Below are positions 32,559 through 40,516 of a stretch of 64,000 bases of DNA, piece after piece. The notes beneath the pieces were generated by a model. That model made no database searches. It was not told the origin of the DNA and saw only the letters and a list, made by a program, of their open reading frames with translations. This DNA comes from Bacteroidales bacterium. GTDB taxonomy: Bacteria > Bacteroidota > Bacteroidia > Bacteroidales > JAAYJT01. A program made the translations under genes and the position numbers. The stretch spans positions 62,001 through 126,000 of the forward strand of contig JACZJK010000056.1 in assembly GCA_014860575.1 (NCBI GenBank), written 5' to 3'. Position 1 is the stretch's first letter. The number at the start of each line of letters is the position of its first letter.

Positions 32559-34583
32559 CTAGAACTTCTCAAAAACCAATACGCTACGGTTCACATTATA
32601 GATTTTCAGATAAGAAAGCCCGTTGGCCGGATTGGTGTAACTGAAATGCTCAATGCTTTCATCCACACGTCCCCAGCCTCCATATTCAGCATTGTCGGAG
32701 TTAAGCACAATGCGGTATTTGCCAGGTTCGGGAACCATAAATTCATAATCCGGAATGGAATTGTAAACATGGAAATTGAAAACGAATACCAAGCCACCCT
32801 TCTCAAAGATCATGGTTTTATTGTTTTCGTCCAGCATAAGCTGTTGGCCATATCCGGCTTGCAGGATTCGATGTTCTTTTATGACCGCTAGCATATCCTT
32901 GTCAAATGCAGCAAGGAACTTGTATTTCAGATCAGGATTATCCACCAACGACCATTGCCTACGTGCATACCAATGGCTCCAGTTATTGCCTTCCCTCGGA
33001 AAGTCTAACCATTCGGGATGGCCGAACTCATTGCCGATAAAATTCAGGTAAGCCTGTCCGCCCAGTGCAATTGTAACAAGCCTAATCATCTTATGCAGGG
33101 CGATACCGCGTTCAATCACGGGATGGCGATCGCCAACAGTCATGTGATCATACATTTCCTTATCCATAAGCCAGAAAGCGATAGTTTTATCGCCTACCAT
33201 CGCCTGGTCGTGCGATTCGCAGTAGGCGATTGTGTTCACGTCTTCTTTCCGGTTGACCAGCACGTTCCAGATATCATTCACACTCCAATCCTCATCGCGT
33301 TTGTTTTTAAGTGTTGCGATCCAGAAATCGGGTATGCCCATGCCTAGCCGGTAATTAAACCCGATGCCGCCATCACGGATCGCACTTGTAAGACCCGGCA
33401 TGCCAGTAACATCTTCAGCGATAGTAATTGCTTTAGGATTAATGGCATGTGCAAGTTTGTTGGCAAGTTGCAGGTAGGTTACAGCATCAAATTCAACGCC
33501 ATCGGTAAAAAATTTCCATTGATCAAAATCACCGGCATTGCCAAAATGAAAATACATCATTGATCCCACCCCGTCAAAGCGGAAGCCATCGAAATGGAAT
33601 TCCTGCATCCAGTATTTGATATTGCTCAGCAGGAAGCGTTGCACTTCTGTTTTACCGTAATCAAAAAGCCTTGAATCCCATTGCGGATGATTGCCACGCT
33701 CGCCACCATGACTGTAATGAAAATCGGTTCCATCAAAAGAATTGATACCTTCGAGAAAGTTTTTAACGGTATGACTGTGAATCATGTCCATGATTACAAT
33801 CAGACCCATTTCATGCGCTGTTCTGATTAGCGTTTTCAAGTCTTCGGGAGTGCCAAAACGCGATGAAGGTGCAAAGAAATTCGAAACATGATAGCCGAAT
33901 GAGCCATAATAAGGATGCTCCATCACCGCCATCAATTGTATGGCATTGTATCCGGCAGCCTTGATACGGGGAAGAACATTTTCTGTAAACTCATTCCAGG
34001 TTCCCACACCAGGATTTTCCTGAGCCATGCCTGGGTGACATTCATAAATAACCAGATCAGTGAGTGTTGCTAATGGAGATTTATCACCTTTCCAGTCAAA
34101 CGGTTCGGGAAGCCAGACCTGGCCTGAAAAGTTTTTCGATTCTTCATCCTGCACTACCCTGCGGATATAAGCCGGAATGCGCTCGTATCTTCCGTTGGCG
34201 CCGTCAACAAGTACCTTTATTTTGCTGCCATGTGTGAAGCGGTTTTTATATTCTTTTTCCGTCAGAAATATTTCCCATATCCCAAAAGGGTTTTTCTGCA
34301 TTGGGTGCGAACCGTAATCCCAATCATTGAAATCGCCGATGAGTTGCAGGGCAAAAGCGCCGGGAGCCCACTCACGGTAAATCCAGCCTTTGCGTTTGCT
34401 GTCGTAGTTTATGCCGAAGTGCTTATAGCCGTCGGCGAATTTCAATAAACTGCCAAAATCATTTTCAATCTGACTCAAACGTTGGCGGTAACGTTCCTGC
34501 CGCATCCAAACACCTTCGGCAACGGGTTCGAGCCAGGGATCTTTTTTAACAAGGGCCGGGATTGGGAAATTCTTGGTGTCCAT
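32559..34583 (-). CDS. glgB: 1,4-alpha-glucan branching enzyme (GH13, eukaryotic-like subgroup)
   Basis: 674 residues that introduce alpha-1,6 branches into glycogen. An N-terminal CBM48 domain (residues ~55-160, with YREWAPGAFALQLIGDFNDW) precedes the GH13 barrel, with nucleophile Asp337 in DGFRFDGVGSM, acid/base Glu390 in TIAEDVTGMPG, and CESHDQ carrying the stabilising His/Asp. The sequence style and length resemble the eukaryotic-like subgroup (GH13_8), common in Bacteroidota. No glycogen synthase or phosphorylase is nearby. Confidence 0.93.
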   Translation of the reverse strand: MDTKNFPIPALVKKDPWLEPVAEGVWMRQERYRQRLSQIENDFGSLLKFADGYKHFGINYDSKRKGWIYREWAPGAFALQLIGDFNDWDYGSHPMQKNPFGIWEIFLTEKEYKNRFTHGSKIKVLVDGANGRYERIPAYIRRVVQDEESKNFSGQVWLPEPFDWKGDKSPLATLTDLVIYECHPGMAQENPGVGTWNEFTENVLPRIKAAGYNAIQLMAVMEHPYYGSFGYHVSNFFAPSSRFGTPEDLKTLIRTAHEMGLIVIMDMIHSHTVKNFLEGINSFDGTDFHYSHGGERGNHPQWDSRLFDYGKTEVQRFLLSNIKYWMQEFHFDGFRFDGVGSMMYFHFGNAGDFDQWKFFTDGVEFDAVTYLQLANKLAHAINPKAITIAEDVTGMPGLTSAIRDGGIGFNYRLGMGIPDFWIATLKNKRDEDWSVNDIWNVLVNRKEDVNTIAYCESHDQAMVGDKTIAFWLMDKEMYDHMTVGDRHPVIERGIALHKMIRLVTIALGGQAYLNFIGNEFGHPEWLDFPREGNNWSHWYARRQWSLVDNPDLKYKFLAAFDKDMLAVIKEHRILQAGYGQQLMLDENNKTMIFEKGGLVFVFNFHVYNSIPDYEFMVPEPGKYRIVLNSDNAEYGGWGRVDESIEHFSYTNPANGLSYLKIYNVNRSVLVFEKF

Positions 34584-34654
34584 ATTTTATTGATCTGTTT
34601 ATAGTGGCCAAATCTACGTAAAATTAATCATTGCAAGGTCTTGAGTTTTTGTGT

Positions 34655-36163
34655 CTACAACTTTAAGAATGCCTTGCCCAGGTTATCAATAATATCGCTC
34701 GCTATCAAAGCTTCGTAGCCTCTTTTTGCTGCGGCAAGATCGCCGGCAAACCCATGCAGGAAAGCGCCAGCCATACAAGTTGTAAGCGGTGAATAGCCTT
34801 GTGCCAGTAAGCCTAATAAAATACCGGTAAGCACGTCGCCGCTACCGCCGCTTGCCATACCCGGATTTCCCGTAGGATTAAAATAGCACGTCCCATCAGG
34901 GGTCGTAATTGAAGTAAACGCTCCTTTCAGGATCACGAAAACATTGTACTTAGCCGAAAATTGTTGCTGTAATTCCAGCCTGTCGAGTGAGTTATTGGAT
35001 TTGGATGCGATGCGCTCAAATTCCTTAGGATGAGGGGTAAGAATTGATCCGGGTGGAAGAAATGATAACCAAGTCTTGTTCTCTCCAAGAATATTCAGGG
35101 CATCTGCATCGAGAATAAGCGGGGCGCGACAGTCTTGGATCAGTAGTTTTAAACCGGTTTTCGTCTGTTCCGCTGTCCCGATTCCCGGGCCAATTGCAAT
35201 GGCATTGTATGGCTGAAGGTCTTTCACCCCTGAAAAATATTCCTGCTCTTCATCAATGCTTACCATAGCTTCGGGGAATGCTGTTTGCAAAATGTTATAA
35301 CCTTTTGCCGGGATATGTGCCGTTAACAATCCGGCACCAGTTCGCATGCATGCCTTTGCAGCCAAAATAGCAGCTCCCATTTTTCCGTATGAACCTGCCA
35401 CAAGCAAAGCATGCCCGAAATTGCCTTTGTGCGAAAACCTTTTCCTGGGTTTTAACAAAGCGGCAATGTCCCCGGCTTCAACAAGGAAATGATCAGTATC
35501 AGTAGATTGAATAAAATCAGGGTGCAAACCAATAGGCAATACTTCCCAGATTCCTGTATATTGTTCGCTTTCGGCAAAAAAGAAACTTAGTTTTGGAAAC
35601 TGGAAAGTGAGTGTGTAATCAGCCTGGATGATGGCTCCATTCCTGCTATCAGGCAATTGATTGGCAAACATGCCCGAGGATATATCAATCGCGATCACCA
35701 CCGCCCCGCTTTTGTTGATATGTCCGATAAGGTTTTCAGGGAAGGTATTTACTGGCTTTGATAATCCTGTGCCAAACATGGCATCTATCACCAGTTCATC
35801 CGGTTCGATAACCGGCAATTCATCACCACTTAGAACATCCTGGATCGGTGAAGGCCCTGATTCCTGCAACCGTTGCAGGTTAATAAGGAAGTCGTCGGAG
35901 CATTTTTCGGAGAATTTTACGAGGAAAACTTCACAATTATAACCTGCTTTTGTAAGCAAGCGGGCAATAACAAGCCCGTCGCCGCCATTGTTTCCGGTTC
36001 CGCAAAACAGTTTAATGCTTTTGCCAAATGGTTTCTTTTTTACGATCCAATCGTAGCAAAGGCCTGCGGCTCTTTCCATCAGATCAACCGAAGCTATTGG
36101 CTCATTGGTGATTGTAAATGTATCAGCCTCACGGATTTTTCCGGCTGGAAGTATTTTAATCAT
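34655..36163 (-). CDS. nnr: Bifunctional NAD(P)H-hydrate epimerase / ADP-dependent dehydratase
   Basis: A 502-residue repair enzyme. The N-terminal YjeF-type epimerase (residues ~1-215) contains KLFCGTGNNGGDGLVIARLL and interconverts R- and S-NAD(P)HX. The C-terminal ribokinase-like dehydratase restores NAD(P)H using ADP; it shows SHKGNFGHALLVAGSYGKMG and the end motif ASGGSGDVLTG. The fused form is standard in bacteria. It is divergent from hydE across 411 bp. Confidence 0.95.
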   Translation of the reverse strand: MIKILPAGKIREADTFTITNEPIASVDLMERAAGLCYDWIVKKKPFGKSIKLFCGTGNNGGDGLVIARLLTKAGYNCEVFLVKFSEKCSDDFLINLQRLQESGPSPIQDVLSGDELPVIEPDELVIDAMFGTGLSKPVNTFPENLIGHINKSGAVVIAIDISSGMFANQLPDSRNGAIIQADYTLTFQFPKLSFFFAESEQYTGIWEVLPIGLHPDFIQSTDTDHFLVEAGDIAALLKPRKRFSHKGNFGHALLVAGSYGKMGAAILAAKACMRTGAGLLTAHIPAKGYNILQTAFPEAMVSIDEEQEYFSGVKDLQPYNAIAIGPGIGTAEQTKTGLKLLIQDCRAPLILDADALNILGENKTWLSFLPPGSILTPHPKEFERIASKSNNSLDRLELQQQFSAKYNVFVILKGAFTSITTPDGTCYFNPTGNPGMASGGSGDVLTGILLGLLAQGYSPLTTCMAGAFLHGFAGDLAAAKRGYEALIASDIIDNLGKAFLKL

Positions 36164-36282
36164 ATTTGGTTCAGGTATGTGGCCTAATTTCTAATCTTGT
36201 TTTCGATTGCGTAAAGTTAGGGTAAAACTTGGAATCACACCACAAGGATGCCGAGAGTCAAACAAAACCCTCTTAAAAACAA

Positions 36283-36305
36283 GAACCCGCCGGAGCAGCG
36301 GGTTC
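36283..36305 (-). terminator. Strong hairpin followed by T-rich run on the minus strand
   Basis: GAACCCGC (36283-36290) pairs perfectly with GCGGGTTC (36298-36305) around a 7-base loop. Read on the minus strand it is followed by TTGTTTTTAAG, the shape of an intrinsic terminator. It lies 120 bp upstream of the nnr start, where no minus-strand gene is evident, so it may end a small leader or RNA that attenuates nnr. Confidence 0.45.
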
Positions 36306-36451
36306 CTGAACGATATGATTATTAGGAGGGGGAGGGAGGGAAAATGAACCTTTTGGTTCACCAGTACATCAGGCATCACCCTGCTGTACCATTTATACAA
36401 ATCCTGCATGCAAATATGTAACATTCCGAAATGCCAAATGGAACAAATGTA

Positions 36452-36501
36452 TATTCGTAGGGGTTTATTTATTATTCGTAGCACTTTTGCCAGTATTCGT
36501 A
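36452..36501 (+). promoter_or_regulatory. Three TATTCGTA direct repeats at exact 21-bp spacing upstream of hydE
   Basis: TATTCGTA occurs at 36452-36459, 36473-36480 and 36494-36501, all on the plus strand with starts 21 bp apart, i.e. two helical turns. The last copy ends 34 bp before a candidate -7 box. Such phased direct repeats are typical binding arrays for a transcription activator. Confidence 0.55.
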
Positions 36502-36535
36502 AAATTGAACACATTTTTTTCTCGTCTGCAAAGTG

Positions 36536-36543
36536 TATTTTTG
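36536..36543 (+). promoter_or_regulatory. Candidate -7 box TATTTTTG of hydE
   Basis: A perfect match to TAnnTTTG, 31 bp before the hydE ATG. No TTG is found at the consensus distance upstream (only T-runs), which fits a promoter that needs an activator at the TATTCGTA array. Confidence 0.45.
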
Positions 36544-36574
36544 CAGAAAATTGCAGCCAATTTCGAAAAAACAT

Positions 36575-37669
36575 ATGATTCAGGAATTACTCAATAAGGA
36601 CTTTCTCGAAAAAGATGATCTTGCCGAGCTTTTGAACACCGGCGAGCAGGATCGAAAACTGATTTACCAGAAAGCTGCTGATGTGAAAGCTGCGTATGTT
36701 GGGCGCAAAGTGTATTACCGAGGGCTGGTAGAATATTCGAACCGTTGCAAGAAAAATTGTTTTTATTGTGGTGTGAGGGCAGGGAATCATAAGCTACATC
36801 GTTACGAACTCAGTGAAGAAGAAGTACTTGAAACTGCTAAATTCGCTTTTGAGAACAAATATGCATCTATGGTGATCCAATCCGGCGAGCGCTCCGACAA
36901 GTCTTTTATCCGTAAAATCGGTAAGATGCTTGTGAAAATCAAAGAACTCTCGGATGGGAAACTGGGGGTTACACTTTCATTGGGTGAGCAAACTGAAGAT
37001 ACCTACCGTTATTGGAACGAATGCGGTGCTCATCGTTATTTGCTCAGGATCGAAACTTCTAACCGTGACCTTTACAAGCGTCTGCATCCCGATAATATGC
37101 TTCACAGCTACGACAAACGAATTGAAGCCCTGCATTTTCTGCGTAAGACCAGCTACCAGGTTGGAACCGGCGTCATGATTGGCTTGCCCTTTCAAACTGT
37201 TGAACACCTGGCTGACGATTTGATTTTTTTCCGGGATCTCGATGTGGATATGGCAGGCATGGGACCTTACATTGAACATGAGCACACGCCATTGTATAAA
37301 TATAAGGATCAGCTTCTGCCCAGGATTGAACGCTTCAACCTGAGCCTGAAAATGGTGGCCCTGCTTCGCATCATCATGAAAGACATTAATATTGCTGCCA
37401 CCACAGCCATGCAGGCCATTGATCCACAAGGCCGTGAAAAAGCACTGATGGCAGGCGCTAATGTGATAATGCCCAACCTCACTCCCGTAAAGTACCGTGA
37501 AAACTACAAACTCTACGAAAACAAACCCTGCATTGATGAAGAAGCAGACGAATGCCGCAATTGCCTCGAAATTCGAATAAAGATGGCTGGCGACACCATA
37601 GGTTACAATGAATGGGGAGACTCAAAACACTTTATTGAACGCAAACAAAAAGCACGGAAAGAATCATAA
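36575..37669 (+). CDS. hydE: [FeFe]-hydrogenase H-cluster radical SAM maturase HydE
   Basis: About 364 residues from ATG 36575 (MIQELLNKDFLEKDDLAELL). The radical-SAM motif is C58-x3-C62-x2-C65 (NRCKKNCFYCGVR), and LRIETSNRDLYKRLHP and TGVMIGLPFQTVEHLADDL are HydE-type segments. HydE makes the organometallic precursor of the hydrogenase active site together with HydG and HydF, which are not in this window, nor is the hydrogenase. It is 4 bp upstream of rlmD. Its closest relatives include the biotin-synthase-like PylB, but the sequence fits HydE better. Confidence 0.88.
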   Translation: MIQELLNKDFLEKDDLAELLNTGEQDRKLIYQKAADVKAAYVGRKVYYRGLVEYSNRCKKNCFYCGVRAGNHKLHRYELSEEEVLETAKFAFENKYASMVIQSGERSDKSFIRKIGKMLVKIKELSDGKLGVTLSLGEQTEDTYRYWNECGAHRYLLRIETSNRDLYKRLHPDNMLHSYDKRIEALHFLRKTSYQVGTGVMIGLPFQTVEHLADDLIFFRDLDVDMAGMGPYIEHEHTPLYKYKDQLLPRIERFNLSLKMVALLRIIMKDINIAATTAMQAIDPQGREKALMAGANVIMPNLTPVKYRENYKLYENKPCIDEEADECRNCLEIRIKMAGDTIGYNEWGDSKHFIERKQKARKES

Positions 37670-37673
37670 AAGC

Positions 37674-39074
37674 ATGGCCAGAAGAAAGTTACCGCTGCTT
37701 GAGAAGGCAGAAATAGTCAGTGCAGGTGCCGAAGGCAAAGCCCTGGCAAAAGTGGGAGGTATGGTTGTGTTCGTGCCCTTTGCTGCTCCGGGCGATATTG
37801 CCGATATTCAGGTAGTAAAAAAGAAAAAGTCATATTATGAAGGAAGGGTAACCAGGTTTCATGAATATTCTTCGTTGCGAACCAAGCCATTTTGCGAACA
37901 CTTTGGTCTTTGTGGCGGATGCTCATGGCAACATATGGAATACCGGCATCAGTTGGCTTTCAAAAGACAACAAGTAATTGACAGCTTCCAGCGAATTGGC
38001 AAGTTTGAGTTCCCTGAAGTGGAGCAAACCCTGGGTTCGGAAAATGAAACACATTACCGCAATAAGCTGGAGTATACTTTCTCCACCCGTCGTTGGCTTA
38101 CTGACCCGGATGGCCCCGATGTGGATCAGCAAGATATGAATGGCCTGGGCTTTCATATTCCCCGCCTTTTCGATCGCATACTCGACATCAACACTTGCTA
38201 TCACCAGCCCGAGCCTTCAAATAGCATAAGGCTGGCCGTGAAAGCTTTTGCTCAGGAAAACACTTATGATTTTTACGACCACCGGAACCGGAAAGGCTTT
38301 CTCCGCAATCTGCTCATCCGCAATTCGAATACCGGCGAATTTATGGTCATACTTGTTGTGAACCACAACGACAAGGAAAAGATATTTGCCATGCTCGACC
38401 ACCTCGGCTCACTGTTTCCACAAATCACATCGCTGGGATATGTTGTGAACACAAAACTCAACGACAGTCTGGGCGATCAGGTAGCGGTTCACCATCGCGG
38501 GAAGCCCTACATAACGGAGAAAATGGAAAATCTGCAATTCAGAATTGGTCCGCTCTCGTTTTTTCAGACCAACAGCAGCCAGGCCTATCAGCTTTACAGC
38601 ATCGCCCGCGAAATGGCTGCATTAACAGGAAATGAAATTGTGTATGATCTTTATACAGGAGCTGGCACGATTGCCAATTTTGTAGCCGCTTCGGCAAAGA
38701 AAGTTATTGGCATTGAATACGTTGAAGCTTCTGTAAATGATGCCATTGAAAATGCAATGATCAACAACATTTCAAATACCAGCTTCTTTGCCGGTGATAT
38801 GGCCAGGGTGCTGAACAACGACTTTGTTGCTGAGCACGGCACACCTGATGTGATAATTACCGACCCGCCCCGTGCCGGTATGCATGAAAATGTAATTAAG
38901 ATGTTGCTGGAAATGATGCCTGCAAAAATTGTTTATGTCAGTTGCAACCCTGCAACCCAGGCCCGCGACATTGCATTGATGTCAGCACATTACAAGGTTC
39001 TGAAAGTGCAACCGGTTGATATGTTCCCGCACACACATCATATTGAGAATGTGGTGCTGCTGCAAAAACATTAG
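37674..39074 (+). CDS. rlmD: 23S rRNA (uracil-C5)-methyltransferase, RlmD/TrmA family
   Basis: About 466 residues from ATG 37674. An N-terminal TRAM domain (GAEGKALAKVGGMVVFVPFA) is followed by a Cys cluster (CEHFGLCGGCSWQHM) that would ligate an Fe-S cluster, and a SAM-methyltransferase domain with YDLYTGAGTIANFVA, ITDPPRAGMHENV and the catalytic VYVSCNPATQARD. Target uridine is by family (U1939 in E. coli); RlmCD-type dual activity is possible. The start at 37608 overlaps hydE and is rejected. Confidence 0.9.
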   Translation: MARRKLPLLEKAEIVSAGAEGKALAKVGGMVVFVPFAAPGDIADIQVVKKKKSYYEGRVTRFHEYSSLRTKPFCEHFGLCGGCSWQHMEYRHQLAFKRQQVIDSFQRIGKFEFPEVEQTLGSENETHYRNKLEYTFSTRRWLTDPDGPDVDQQDMNGLGFHIPRLFDRILDINTCYHQPEPSNSIRLAVKAFAQENTYDFYDHRNRKGFLRNLLIRNSNTGEFMVILVVNHNDKEKIFAMLDHLGSLFPQITSLGYVVNTKLNDSLGDQVAVHHRGKPYITEKMENLQFRIGPLSFFQTNSSQAYQLYSIAREMAALTGNEIVYDLYTGAGTIANFVAASAKKVIGIEYVEASVNDAIENAMINNISNTSFFAGDMARVLNNDFVAEHGTPDVIITDPPRAGMHENVIKMLLEMMPAKIVYVSCNPATQARDIALMSAHYKVLKVQPVDMFPHTHHIENVVLLQKH

Positions 39075-39093
39075 GTTTTAGAAAAGGAGTGCA

Positions 39094-40344
39094 TCAGTCT
39101 TTTATACAGCGGACGGAAAGCCCTGAAATTTTTTCATCATCGTCCCGTTCCACTCCCTCGTTCTCAGATGCTAATAACCTGAACCAGGCATCGTCTCCTC
39201 CACTCTGGCTGGCCGACCACCAACTGCCTTCCTCGTTTACAGCCTCAAAGTTTCCGTTATCTTTTCGTATACCGCCAGGCAAGGCTGTGAAACCTGATTC
39301 GTTTGTTGCCCCTGTGTTGGGGTCTTCCCAATGAAAAATGCCGGTTTCTTTCAGTTTTCCACCTGCTATTCCATCACCACCAAGAAAATCCGTTAATATT
39401 GTCCAGTCAGCATCCGTAGGAACATGCCATCCGGTGGGACAGAGCATGCCAGTGTTTACTGCGAACCAGTTGTATAAGGCTCCATAGGAAACTCCAAAGA
39501 AAGCTTCGTCGTTTTCATACCAGCAGTAAGCTGCTGTGTTTAAATCCCGCCATTCATCACGATCGGTCACAAGCGGTATTCCATTGCCGTTATTGTATGT
39601 TGTTGTTTTCATGTTTTTAGCCATCCAGGTTTGTGTTCCGATGGTCACAACAGAGTAATTGTTCTCATCTTCATCGGTACATGCCACGAATTCAAAATTG
39701 ACAGTCTGGCTTTGCGTAGGCAGCAAAGTGTACACAACTGTATGATCGCCTGAAAAACCTTTAAACAGAATCATTTCCCCTTCATCGTAAGCCATTTGAA
39801 TCAACTCGGTTGTGTTTTTTAAGTCCTTATTCTGAGAAATTTCACTGCTTCCCCGATGGCGGATTTCCGGATTCCCGGAACTATTACCTAGTGCAATGAG
39901 TTTGGAGGAATAACTCCGTTCCGAAGCGACTACCATTACACTATATACGCCAGCACTCAGATTATTAATTTCGAATTTCTGAACTCCACGTTGAAGCGTA
40001 AGGCTCTGACCGACGACTAGAATACCTGTTTCATTAATGATTTCAATTCTAACCAACCCGGAATGCAGATTGTCATATTCAAGCCTGGTTGTTTCTATCA
40101 TAGGGTTTGGGTACAGCCTCATGTTATCAATATCTGCTGTTATAGAGTTTATGCCTAACCCACTCACCAGATTTAAAATATCGTCACCGCTGATGGAAAG
40201 TGTTGTGCCCTGCGTCAGGTTCTCAACATAAACGCTATCAACTGAAGTGCTCGCACCCGAAGCAGTAAAATCAATCTGGTAATCCTGTGCTTGCATAACC
40301 GTAGCGGCAAGGGTAAATGATGCTAAAAATGTAAAAGTTTTCAT
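39094..40344 (-). CDS. Secreted FISUMP-domain protein with an internal sorting-domain-like module
   Basis: A 416-residue protein with a signal peptide (KTFTFLASFTLAATVMQAQ). Residues ~70-150 look like a T9SS type A module (MRLYPNPMIETTRLEYDNLH, then FEINNLSAGVYSVMV) placed internally rather than at the C-terminus. Residues ~225-416 are a Fibrobacter succinogenes major paralogous (FISUMP) domain: VVTIGTQTWMAKNMKTTTYN, GALYNWFAV, CPTGWHVPTDADW, ending GLSVRCIKD. It is probably surface-exposed; the function is unknown. It is convergent with rlmD, 19 bp apart. Confidence 0.8.
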   Translation of the reverse strand: MKTFTFLASFTLAATVMQAQDYQIDFTASGASTSVDSVYVENLTQGTTLSISGDDILNLVSGLGINSITADIDNMRLYPNPMIETTRLEYDNLHSGLVRIEIINETGILVVGQSLTLQRGVQKFEINNLSAGVYSVMVVASERSYSSKLIALGNSSGNPEIRHRGSSEISQNKDLKNTTELIQMAYDEGEMILFKGFSGDHTVVYTLLPTQSQTVNFEFVACTDEDENNYSVVTIGTQTWMAKNMKTTTYNNGNGIPLVTDRDEWRDLNTAAYCWYENDEAFFGVSYGALYNWFAVNTGMLCPTGWHVPTDADWTILTDFLGGDGIAGGKLKETGIFHWEDPNTGATNESGFTALPGGIRKDNGNFEAVNEEGSWWSASQSGGDDAWFRLLASENEGVERDDDEKISGLSVRCIKD

Positions 40345-40516
40345 AGTCTAAAAATTACAGGTTAATATGGTTTTATTATATCGTTCTGAACCAAAAAGCT
40401 ATTAGTGTGCGAGCTCCATGAGTATATTGATTTCAAGGATTTGTGCCGTGATTTTTAATAACAGGGAGGGGTATTTATATCAGTATAAAAAATGAGCTTT
40501 GGGAACTCATGCTCAA

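Noticed and set aside
36191-36574. 127-residue minus-strand frame between nnr and hydE
   Set aside because: It spans the hydE promoter, the TATTCGTA array and a terminator-like hairpin, and its product has no recognisable domain or neighbour logic.
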